Part shown: positions 17,828-24,910 of the stretch, in pieces
How the letters are laid out: every line of letters begins with the position of its first letter
Position numbering within the stretch: the first letter of the stretch is position 1
Assembly (NCBI GenBank): GCA_009881125.1
Contig: WXFH01000001.1
Span: 62,001 to 126,000, forward strand
Direction: 5' to 3'
Length of the DNA stretch: 64,000 bases
From: Acidaminobacter sp.
GTDB lineage: Bacteria > Bacillota_A > Clostridia > Peptostreptococcales > Acidaminobacteraceae
Program-made: the position numbers and the translations under genes
Notes under the pieces: generated by a model
The model's input: the letters and a program-made list of their open reading frames with translations, nothing else
Databases searched by the model: none
What the model was told of the DNA's origin: nothing

Positions 17828-17860
17828 AAAACCCATCCCGGAGCTCCGGGATGGGTTTTT
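17828..17860 (+). terminator. Terminator of PFOR
   Basis: A 16-bp perfect stem (AAAACCCATCCCGGAG and its complement) is followed by T5. It probably also stops the convergent HAD gene. Confidence 0.9.
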
Positions 17861-17939
17861 AAATGTTGTGGCGGAAGAAGGGGTTGATGGGCTGCAGGCC
17901 GCTGAGGAAGGCTGCGTCTGACACCGTCTTCCGTGCATT

Positions 17940-18608
17940 TTAATTCTCCTGCGTCAGCTGCTGAAGCAGTTCGGCAAGGGCTTCAACAGTCTCTGAACGG
18001 TAAGCGGGGGCGCAAAGGTCGAACTCCTCCCGGCTGCCATAACCGTAGCCTACGGCGACGGTGTCGATGCCACAGGCCCGAGCGCCTTCCACGTCATAAT
18101 GTCTGTCTCCAATCATAAGGCACTCCTCCGGCTTCAGATGCTCCTGGCTCAGCAGCCAGTTCAGGACCTGAGACTTTTGGTCCCGCGTGTGATCCAGGGT
18201 ACTTCCGGCGATTAAAGCAAAATAGTGATCCAGTTCGAGGTGCTTCAGCAGGGTTTCTGCAAAGATCTGGGGCTTTGAAGTAGCAAGATAAACAGGGACG
18301 CCAGCCTGATGAAGCTGCCTTAAGAGTTCTGGGATTCCCGGATAAACGGTGCATTCAAACAACCCGGTCACAGAGTAGTATTCCCGGTACTTTTCGACCG
18401 CTTCCCTGGCCTTGGCGTCATCAAAGCCAAAGTAGCGCGAGAAGGATTCAGTCAGCGGCGGACCAATGAAGGGTGTCAAAGCGTCATAGTCAGATTCGGG
18501 GATCTCGATGCCATAGTGTTTGAGCGCGTAGACAATCGCACGAGTGATGCCGGTTTTGGGCTCAATGAGTGTGCCGTCGAGATCAAAGATCAGTTTTTTG
18601 AAGGTCAT
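17940..18608 (-). CDS. HAD-superfamily phosphatase, phosphoglycolate phosphatase-like
   Basis: A 222-residue HAD subfamily IA hydrolase. Motif I is FDLDGTLIEPK at the N terminus with both catalytic aspartates, motif II is ATSKP, the motif III Lys lies before CLMIGDRHYDVEGA, which is motif IV. The cap region (about 20-85) is of the C1 helical type, as in Gph and PpaX. Likely substrates are small phosphate esters such as phosphoglycolate or a nucleoside monophosphate. The start is ATG 18608, eight bases after AAGGAG. It is convergent with PFOR and has no close operon partner. Fold and chemistry sure, substrate not. Confidence 0.85.
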   Translation of the reverse strand: MTFKKLIFDLDGTLIEPKTGITRAIVYALKHYGIEIPESDYDALTPFIGPPLTESFSRYFGFDDAKAREAVEKYREYYSVTGLFECTVYPGIPELLRQLHQAGVPVYLATSKPQIFAETLLKHLELDHYFALIAGSTLDHTRDQKSQVLNWLLSQEHLKPEECLMIGDRHYDVEGARACGIDTVAVGYGYGSREEFDLCAPAYRSETVEALAELLQQLTQEN

Positions 18609-18750
18609 GGCGGCGTCTCCTTTCAAAGGTTCCGTTAAAGTATGTTGTGAGTCTGGAAATTACAGTGTTCGAGCGGAGATTTTTTGAATGTTCTTACGCA
18701 ACTATGTTACACTAATAAGAGGCAAAAAGAAACCGGAAGGATGGCTGACC

Positions 18751-19209
18751 ATGTTCATACATACCCGTATTCGTCTGTTCTGCGAGCTCAATAGGGCTCA
18801 ACGCTGGCTGACGCATGAGGACTTCATGGGCAAATGGCTGAAGGACGAAATGAATCAGCTAGAGCTCGTTGGTATGGAGCCCCGAGAAAAAGTCGAGTGC
18901 TTATGGAGTTCCACTGATGATCAGGGCAATACCTTCAAAGATGCTGTGGTATTCCACATGATGCCTTGTGCTGCGAGAACCCAATACTGCACGGAGATTC
19001 ACCTGATGGTGCATCCTGACACTGCAAGGTTTGAGCTGTCCAAGGGTGCTGCGGTCGAACTCGATCATGAGGCGGTCGAGGTTTGGAGGAAGTCTGCCCT
19101 TGACTATTGGAAGCAGGCCCTGGAGTCCCTCAGACAATGTGTCAATGGTGACTGGGTTATTGAAGACCGCGACCTGAACCGCAGTATATTGTTGAAAAGT
19201 CGTTTGTAG
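18751..19209 (+). CDS. Conserved hypothetical protein, possible SRPBCC/START-like
   Basis: A 152-residue soluble protein without signal peptide or membrane segment. The N-terminal pattern (IHTRIRLFCELNRAQRWLTH then a tryptophan in GKWLKDEM) and the alternating strands with TQYCTEIHLMVHP resemble SRPBCC (AHSA1-like) lipid/ligand-binding folds, where a short helix pair follows the first strand. There is no catalytic motif. The start is the ATG at 18751, with GGAAGG upstream; an earlier in-frame ATG at 18688 lies in the promoter area (TTGAAT...TACACT). It stands alone between two minus-strand genes. The gene is convincing; the fold is a weak inference. Confidence 0.5.
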   Translation: MFIHTRIRLFCELNRAQRWLTHEDFMGKWLKDEMNQLELVGMEPREKVECLWSSTDDQGNTFKDAVVFHMMPCAARTQYCTEIHLMVHPDTARFELSKGAAVELDHEAVEVWRKSALDYWKQALESLRQCVNGDWVIEDRDLNRSILLKSRL

Positions 19210-19237
19210 TGAGGCGTTTGTGGTTTTGTGCAGAACT

Positions 19238-19268
19238 AAAAAACCGCCAGGCGTGGTCGTCTGGCGGT
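19238..19268 (-). terminator. Terminator of the DJ-1-like gene
   Basis: ACCGCCAG/CTGGCGGT stem with a 10-base loop. On the minus strand it is followed by TTTTTT. The plus side lacks a T-run, so it acts mainly for the minus-strand gene. Confidence 0.75.
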
Positions 19269-19296
19269 GCTGATAAATTGCAGCACATCTGTGCTG

Positions 19297-20118
19297 TCAG
19301 TGATTCAGCTCTATTCGCGTCTTAAGATTTCTGTTCAGATGACATATGGCCAGCTTGGCTAAGCTGATGACGGAGGCGCTGTTTTGAGCGGTTAAAAGCT
19401 CTTTGAATTCTACGATGAATTCGCGGGTATAATGTCGGTGGAATCGAAGCTCCGCACCCATTTCATCCAGTTCTTCCTCAAGGCTGAAAGCGGGTGACGC
19501 CAAAGCCTGACGTTTGGCGAGCCGCTCTTCCAACGCCTTTGGAAAGCAAGTCATTTCGTAGTCGTAAAAGAGCCATGCTTCATCCGGATCCGGCGCCTGA
19601 ATCAGTCCTGCAGTGCCGTGACCAATGGCAACAATAGGCTTCATATGCGCTTTCATGTGTTTCAAAATGCGTTTCAAGTCCTTCTGGTTAGGCAGATCAG
19701 CCAGGGCACCTTTGCCGCCGGGAAGAAACAGCCCATGAAGGTGAAGGAGCATTTCTTCAGTGATATCAGAAAGTTTATAAGGAATCAGCAGTTCCGTCAG
19801 TCCGTCTACATAGCGTTCATAGGCTTTGCGTTCTTCGGGCTTCAAGGAGGCGACACCCACGGCATCTGCCAGTGGTGTGTCTCCGTCAGGCGTGGCAAAC
19901 ATGACTTGATAGCCGGCGTCGATCAATGTTTTATGCAGGTCTGCGAGCTCACACAGATGATAACCGCAAGAGACGGAGGTCCCGTCTGACAGAGTCAGAC
20001 TACGGGCGGTGCTGATCACAGCCAGAACTTTGCCTTTGACAGCGCTGCGGCTCTGATCCTTACTGACGTCGAGTGACAGATTGGCCTCTTTTTTTGGGCC
20101 CAGGGAAAGGTCTGACAT
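19297..20118 (-). CDS. DJ-1/PfpI-family protein lacking the catalytic cysteine
   Basis: A 273-residue protein of the DJ-1/PfpI (class I glutamine-amidotransferase-like) superfamily, resembling the Hsp31 arrangement: VLAVISTARS, a GYHLCELADLHKTLIDAG region, FATPDGDTPLAD, and GLFLPGGKGALADLP. At the nucleophile elbow, where the family has A-x-C-H-G, this protein reads AIGHGTAGL, so Gly166 replaces the cysteine. The following His is kept. It is therefore unlikely to act as a cysteine peptidase, deglycase or amidase and may be a binding protein. The start is the ATG at 20118, 8 bases after GAGGAGG. The C-terminal helix after about 230 is longer than in small DJ-1 proteins. Superfamily confident, activity unlikely. 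Confidence 0.75.
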   Translation of the reverse strand: MSDLSLGPKKEANLSLDVSKDQSRSAVKGKVLAVISTARSLTLSDGTSVSCGYHLCELADLHKTLIDAGYQVMFATPDGDTPLADAVGVASLKPEERKAYERYVDGLTELLIPYKLSDITEEMLLHLHGLFLPGGKGALADLPNQKDLKRILKHMKAHMKPIVAIGHGTAGLIQAPDPDEAWLFYDYEMTCFPKALEERLAKRQALASPAFSLEEELDEMGAELRFHRHYTREFIVEFKELLTAQNSASVISLAKLAICHLNRNLKTRIELNH

Positions 20119-20245
20119 TCTGATCACCTCCTCCATTATTTATACCTCTTTTTGAAAGATTTAATCAGTACTTGAGCCAACTTGGCACGGGCAGGACATT
20201 AAAAGGCCTGTAAATTTCAAAAATTCCATGAACCGGAGGTCCTTT

Positions 20246-20716
20246 ATGCTGGAAGTAGATATTCCTTCTTATGGCAAACTTGTTTTTAAAAATGTCGTGT
20301 TTGATTACAACGGCACGGTAGCAAAGGACGGCGCGCTCATTGAGGGCGTCATGGAGCGCCTTCAGAAACTGTCACGCACTGTCAAGATTCACATCCTCAC
20401 AGCGGATACCTATGGCACTGTGAAAAAAGCATTTGAAGGCAGCCGCATTGATGTGCACATCCTTGAGAGTGATCACGGGACTCAGGAGAAACTCGAATTC
20501 CTGAGAAAACTGGGAACAGACCGCACCATTGCGGTAGGGAACGGCAACAATGACAGCCTTATGTTGAAGGAATCCATTCTTGGGATCGCGGTCATAGGTG
20601 CAGAGGGCCTTGCGCGACGGGCACTGATGGATGCGGACCTACTTTTTACGGATATCATTGACGTACTGGAAACCCTTGAAAATCCAAAGCGATTAGTCGC
20701 AACCCTGAGAGAGTAG
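20246..20716 (+). CDS. HAD-family soluble P-type-ATPase-like protein (COG4087)
   Basis: A 156-residue protein with the HAD core but no cap. Motif I is VVFDYNGTVAKDG: the nucleophile Asp is present, but the second Asp of DxDxT is Asn. Motif II is ILTADTYGT and motif IV is GNGNNDSLML, which resembles the P-type ATPase phosphorylation/hinge domains. Family members are small soluble proteins of unproven function. The start is ATG 20246 after CCGGAGG; an earlier ATG at 20228 would put that site inside the gene. The antiporter gene begins 6 bases after its stop, so the two, and truA after them, are likely cotranscribed. Confidence 0.75.
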   Translation: MLEVDIPSYGKLVFKNVVFDYNGTVAKDGALIEGVMERLQKLSRTVKIHILTADTYGTVKKAFEGSRIDVHILESDHGTQEKLEFLRKLGTDRTIAVGNGNNDSLMLKESILGIAVIGAEGLARRALMDADLLFTDIIDVLETLENPKRLVATLRE

Positions 20717-20722
20717 GCCGCC

Positions 20723-22111
20723 ATGCTGACATTTCAGGACAGCCTGATCACCTTGTCAATGGTGGTCCTATGCATTGTCAGCGCAATCCTCCTGAAGATT
20801 TCGCTCTTTTTTGGGTTTGCAACGGCAATCATATTACTCTTAATCTATTTCAGCCGAAAAGGCTTTTCTGCGAAGTCAATGGCAGAAGCGGCCATGATCG
20901 CAGTACGGGGATGTACGGTGGTGTACGTTGTCATTCTGTTGATGGGCATTTCCATTGCGGTCTGGATTGCGTCCGGTGTCATACCCGCCATTATTTATTA
21001 CGGCCTGGACTGGTTTGCAAAGGAGACCTTTTTGACAGCGGCCTTTTTAATTACTTTGATCGTCGCCATGATTATGGGTACTGGGCTGGGTACGCTCAGC
21101 ACCATCGGCATAGCACTTATGGGTATTGGCAGTGGATTTGGTTTTGAACCGCCCTTGGTCCTGGGCGCGATTCTCTCAGGGTCTTATATCGCGGACAAGC
21201 TGTCACCGGTCAACGGGCTGGTCAATCTGCTGCTGGGCGTGGCAAAGCTGCCCTACAAGGTTTACGCCAGAGCTTCACTCAGAACCACTGCACCGGTGAT
21301 CCTGCTCTGCATCCTTCTATATTCCTGGATTGGCAGCGCGTCGGAAACAGTCTCAGCGGTGGTGGATACGCAGTTGCTCCGGGCGGCCCTAGCTGAGCAA
21401 TACGTCATGAGTCCGCTGCTGTTCCTCATACCGGCCATCCTTCTTGGCATGACGTTTAAAGGGTTTAAAATTCATGTGGGCATGCTCGTGTGTATTTTGA
21501 TTGGAAGTCTCACCGCTATTCTGGTACAGGGGGCAGGGGTGACGGAGCTCATCACCTGGCTGGCAAAAGGCTACAGGCTTTCTCCCGAAAGCGCGCCACT
21601 TCTCGCGGATATACTGAAGGGCGGAGGGATCGCGCCTATGCTGGAGGTGCTTTTAATCGTGCTTTGCGCGGTCGCCTTCAGCGGGATCCTGGAGCGAACG
21701 GACGCGCTGGCACCCATGATGAACAAGGTCATCTCGGAACAGGACGGTCCCGGCAGGCTTACGATCAAGACCGGGCTGCTGAGCATTCTGTTCCTGAGCG
21801 TGTCCTGCGATCAGACGCTGCCTATCCTTTTGCCTGTCAAATCACTCCGGAGCACCTTTGAATCCCGTGGTCTGACCATTGCGGATCTCGCCAGGACAGT
21901 TTCAGACACAGGCGTGATCATGGCGCCTCTTCAGTTTTGGAACGTCAACACCATCATCATAGTCGGCTTGACAGGAATCACGCCGGCTTTATATGCCAAA
22001 TACAGTTTTCTCTTGTATTTGTTCCCCGTGGTCACGGTGATTTACGCCTTGATCCTCGGAAGCCGGCACGGGCGGCGCAATCAACCCTCCACAACTGAAA
22101 AAGGAGTATGA
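20723..22111 (+). CDS. nhaC: NhaC-family Na+/H+ antiporter
   Basis: A 462-residue inner-membrane protein with about 11-12 hydrophobic helices. IMGTGLGTLSTIGIALMGIG, GAILSGSYIADKLSPV and FLSVSCDQTLPILLP match conserved helices of the NhaC/ArcD-type ion-transporter superfamily, including the GSYxxDKxSP motif. It would exchange Na+ for protons; with the Na+-pumping Nqr complex in the same window this gives interconversion of the two gradients. A related role (amino-acid or malate/lactate exchange) is possible, since NhaC homologues include MleN. The start ATG at 20723 has only a weak site; it overlaps the truA start region. Confidence 0.8.
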   Translation: MLTFQDSLITLSMVVLCIVSAILLKISLFFGFATAIILLLIYFSRKGFSAKSMAEAAMIAVRGCTVVYVVILLMGISIAVWIASGVIPAIIYYGLDWFAKETFLTAAFLITLIVAMIMGTGLGTLSTIGIALMGIGSGFGFEPPLVLGAILSGSYIADKLSPVNGLVNLLLGVAKLPYKVYARASLRTTAPVILLCILLYSWIGSASETVSAVVDTQLLRAALAEQYVMSPLLFLIPAILLGMTFKGFKIHVGMLVCILIGSLTAILVQGAGVTELITWLAKGYRLSPESAPLLADILKGGGIAPMLEVLLIVLCAVAFSGILERTDALAPMMNKVISEQDGPGRLTIKTGLLSILFLSVSCDQTLPILLPVKSLRSTFESRGLTIADLARTVSDTGVIMAPLQFWNVNTIIIVGLTGITPALYAKYSFLLYLFPVVTVIYALILGSRHGRRNQPSTTEKGV

Positions 22112-22113
22112 CT

Positions 22114-22977
22114 ATGACACAAAGATACAGAATGGACCTGGCTTATGACGGCAAACGCTACAAAGGCTGGCAGCGGCTTGGAGAGGATTTGAAAGCAGAG
22201 ACCATACAAGGGAAACTTGAAACGGCACTGTCCAGAATTTTGGTGGAAGAAATTGAAATTGAAGGCGCCGGAAGGACGGATGCGGGGGTTCACGCGCTGG
22301 GCCAGGTCGCGACTTTTTCAGCCGAGAAAGTTTTTGATGTGAAAGAGGTTCTGAAGGACCTGAATTTTTATCTGCCGGAGGACATGGCGGTGCTGAAGCT
22401 GGAGGCGGTTCATCCGAGCTTCCACGCGCGCTACTCTGCCGTCTCAAAGACTTACCTGTACAAGATTCTCAACACAGAGATTCCGGATCCCTTCAGCCAC
22501 CGGTACAGCCTGTATCTGGAAGAGTCTTTGGATGTGGCAGCCATGATCCGTGCCGCGGAGCTGTTTGTGGGGGAACATGACTTTACGGCTTTCACCACAG
22601 CCAAATCGAAGAAAAAATCCATGGTCCGCAGTATTGAACGCCTGGAGATCGTAGCCAGGCCTTTGGTGGCAGATCAGGCTCTGAATCCTGCAACAGCCCA
22701 TACCCTGGACAAAAGCGTCGAGATCAGAATCACGGCGAATGGCTTCCTTCACAACATGGCCCGCAAAATTACCGGAACACTGATTGAAATTGGCCTTGGA
22801 CGGATTCCGTCCGAACAGGCTAAGGTTATGCTGGAGACAGGAGACCGCAGCCTTTCGAGTGAGCTCGCGCCGGCCCATGGCCTCTACCTGGAAAGGGTCG
22901 TCTATGGCCAGCCTGGAAAAGGCCGCACCAAAAAAGGACCAACCGGGAAAAACAGCGACACTCAAGATCAGGACTAG
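22114..22977 (+). CDS. truA: tRNA pseudouridine(38-40) synthase TruA
   Basis: A 287-residue pseudouridine synthase that modifies U38-U40 of the tRNA anticodon arm. The catalytic Asp is in GAGRTDAGVHALGQV; RYKGWQR, FHARYSAVSKTYLY and the C-terminal FLHNMARKITGTLIEIG are typical. The start chosen is ATG 22114, 7 bases after AAGGAG; ATG 22108 overlaps the antiporter stop but is too near that site. The C terminus continues about 20 hydrophilic residues (GKGRTKKG...) beyond the usual end, and its TAG stop is formed by the terminal repeat of the 159-bp element that follows. The enzyme call is firm. Confidence 0.95.
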   Translation: MTQRYRMDLAYDGKRYKGWQRLGEDLKAETIQGKLETALSRILVEEIEIEGAGRTDAGVHALGQVATFSAEKVFDVKEVLKDLNFYLPEDMAVLKLEAVHPSFHARYSAVSKTYLYKILNTEIPDPFSHRYSLYLEESLDVAAMIRAAELFVGEHDFTAFTTAKSKKKSMVRSIERLEIVARPLVADQALNPATAHTLDKSVEIRITANGFLHNMARKITGTLIEIGLGRIPSEQAKVMLETGDRSLSSELAPAHGLYLERVVYGQPGKGRTKKGPTGKNSDTQDQD

Positions 22978-23135
22978 TGTCCAGTAAACACTCAAACTAG
23001 GCATACTACAGGTTAAAATTTCACATTACTGCGTTGTCGTCAATCGCGATACTGCTTAGTATCGCTCATTTCTCCGCCTTGTTTTGTGAAATTTTACCGC
23101 TGTACTATGCTATAGTTTAAGAATTCACTGGACAC
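22977..23135. repeat. 159-bp palindromic intergenic element, copy 1 (probable MITE)
   Basis: It begins GTGTCCAGT and ends ACTGGACAC, flanked on both sides by TA, and the outer arms extend to 13 perfect bases (ACTAGTGTCCAGT). Most of the element folds on itself imperfectly around a central GCGATACT-GCTT-AGTATCGC hairpin. It has the same length and the same sequence pattern as the copies at 38147 and 42176. No coding potential. TA flanks would fit the IS630/Tc1-mariner target-site habit. Confidence 0.8.
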
Positions 23136-23148
23136 TAGTCTCAAAAAC

Positions 23149-23180
23149 AAAAAACTACCCAAATAATGGGTAGTTTTTTT
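23149..23180. terminator. Bidirectional terminator between truA and MATE genes
   Basis: AAAAAACTACCC pairs with GGGTAGTTTTTT around AAATAAT, with A and T runs on the two sides. Confidence 0.85.
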
Positions 23181-23223
23181 AAGTTCAGCGGCCGATGGCT
23201 GAGGCAGGTTCAATGCGCCAAAT

Positions 23224-24615
23224 TTACACCTGTGGCGGCAAGGCCTCCTCCTGGGAAGCCTGGGCAGCGTTCATCTGCTGGTAGAGCTTAGACAGCATGA
23301 AGATACTGACTATGGTAGAGATGACGTCCGCTGCCGGGTAAGTCAGCCAGACGCCCGTCAGGCCGAGTCCCGTCACGGCTGGAATAATATACATCAAAGG
23401 AATGAAGAGAATGAACTGCCTGAGGAGCGACAAGAACAGCGCAGGCTTCGCTTTTCCAAGGGCCTGATAGACGGAGGCACTCATTATTTGGATAGAGACA
23501 AAAGGAATTGCAGCGATGATGATTCGAAGCGCTTTGGCTCCAATGTCAATGACCTCCTGCTCAGGCGTAAAGAGCCTCATGATGAGTGCCGGGAAAAGCT
23601 GGGCTATGAGCCAGCCAAAGCTGGACATTGCAATGAGCACAATTTGCGCGATCCTGATGGACTCCCTGACGCGGTCAAAGCGTCTGGCGCCGAAGTTGAA
23701 GCCGGCGATAGGCTGGAAGCCCTGAAGGACACCAAACATGGGCATGAACAGAAAAGAGATGATGCGGTTGATGGCGCCGAAGGCTGAAAGTGCAATGTCG
23801 CCGCCGTACTGGACAATGGAAGTGTTCAGGAAGATCGCGAGAATGCTCCCCCCAACCTGTCGGGAAAACGCCGGGAAGCCAAGCTGCAGGATTTCGGACA
23901 TATAAGCGGCATGGGGTCTGAGATGGTGGGGTTTAATCGCAAAAATGCTTTTTCCGCTGTACATGTAGATCAAGAGGTAGATGAAGGAGACGAATTGCGA
24001 AAGGATCGTCGCGATTGCGGCGCCGCGGATCCCCATGTCCAGGGCGAAGATAAAGATGGGATCCAGGATAATGTTCAGGCCGGCGCCAATCATCATGGAA
24101 ACCATGGCGACCATGGCGTTGCCCTCAGAGCGCACTATGTTGTTGCCGACTACTGAAAAGCTGAAGAATACAGCCCCGTAGAAGATGACGGACATGTAGT
24201 CTCTCGCGTAGGGCAGTACGTCAACTGAAGCGCCGAAGAGCTTCAAAATGGGGTCAAGGAGGAGCGATCCGACGATCATGATGAGCACGCCAAGGATCAC
24301 AATGAGGACGTAAGCGTTGCCGGCGACGTTGTCCGCCTTCTCGCTGTCGCCCTCTCCAAGGCTGATGGACGCCAGCGCGCCGCCGCCAATGCCGACCATT
24401 TGACCGACGGCGAGGATAAACATCTGAATGGGAAAAGCCACAGTCAGACCGGCCATCCCCAGAAATCCTACGCCTTGACCAATGTAAATGGCATCCACGA
24501 TGTTATATAGCGCATTGACGATCATGGCCAATGTCGCAGGAACGGAAAGCTTTAAAAGCAGTTTTCCGATGGGCGCGTTCGCAAGCATTTGTTGTCTTTC
24601 ATTCTGGTTGATAAT
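23224..24615 (-). CDS. MATE-family multidrug/Na+ efflux transporter
   Basis: About 463 residues, twelve predicted helices in two homologous halves. The first helix region APIGKLLLKLSVPATLAMIV-NALYNIVDAIYIG is the signature of the NorM/DinF-like MATE proteins, followed by LGMAGLTVAFP and GGGALASISLGEG. These export cationic drugs or metabolites using Na+ or H+. The start is uncertain: AGGAGGTGCAGG lies 6 bases before an ATT (24615), while the nearest ATG codons are upstream of that ribosome binding site (24639) or 33 bases after it (24588). An ATT start would be rare. The gene stands alone, convergent with truA. Family certain. Confidence 0.88.
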   Translation of the reverse strand: MINQNERQQMLANAPIGKLLLKLSVPATLAMIVNALYNIVDAIYIGQGVGFLGMAGLTVAFPIQMFILAVGQMVGIGGGALASISLGEGDSEKADNVAGNAYVLIVILGVLIMIVGSLLLDPILKLFGASVDVLPYARDYMSVIFYGAVFFSFSVVGNNIVRSEGNAMVAMVSMMIGAGLNIILDPIFIFALDMGIRGAAIATILSQFVSFIYLLIYMYSGKSIFAIKPHHLRPHAAYMSEILQLGFPAFSRQVGGSILAIFLNTSIVQYGGDIALSAFGAINRIISFLFMPMFGVLQGFQPIAGFNFGARRFDRVRESIRIAQIVLIAMSSFGWLIAQLFPALIMRLFTPEQEVIDIGAKALRIIIAAIPFVSIQIMSASVYQALGKAKPALFLSLLRQFILFIPLMYIIPAVTGLGLTGVWLTYPAADVISTIVSIFMLSKLYQQMNAAQASQEEALPPQV

Positions 24616-24795
24616 CCTGCACCTCCTGTAATAAAGCATTAATTTGCTGTCTTAACAAGGAAGCAGTATATCATAAAATGAAGGGTTGTTCAATTTTGTT
24701 AAAGGATATACAAAATGACAAGGTCGCATGGAAGTTGGTGACAGCGGCCTGCGGCCTATCGATCCGTTCTTCCATTCGTGGTTTTCCGCTCCAAA

Positions 24796-24850
24796 TGAAA
24801 CTCAGTGTTGAAACTCGGTGTCTGACACCGAGTTTCAACACTGAGTTTCA
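24796..24850. repeat. 55-bp near-continuous perfect palindrome with internal tandem repeat
   Basis: Two 27-base arms (24796-24822 and 24824-24850) are perfectly complementary around a single T. Each arm is itself two tandem 13-base units, TGAAACTCAGTGT and TGAAACTCGGTGT. It lies between the start of the MATE gene and the end of the beta-CASP gene, where the about 295-base gap has no plausible gene. No T-run follows, so it does not look like an ordinary terminator. Confidence 0.75.
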
Positions 24851-24856
24851 CATCAA

Positions 24857-24891
24857 AATAGACGCAGGCGGCTTTCACCACCTGCGTCTTC
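24857..24891 (-). terminator. Terminator of the beta-CASP gene
   Basis: AGACGCAGG/CCTGCGTCT with a paired GG/CC and a short loop; on the minus strand ATTTT follows. It lies about 20 bases after the stop codon. Confidence 0.6.
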
Positions 24892-24910
24892 CTATGCGAA
24901 CTATCTGGCT

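Noticed and set aside
22973..23139. CRISPR array or riboswitch instead of a repeat element
   Set aside because: No regularly spaced direct repeats; the unit is one inverted repeat found at three separate sites and is not upstream of a metabolite gene.
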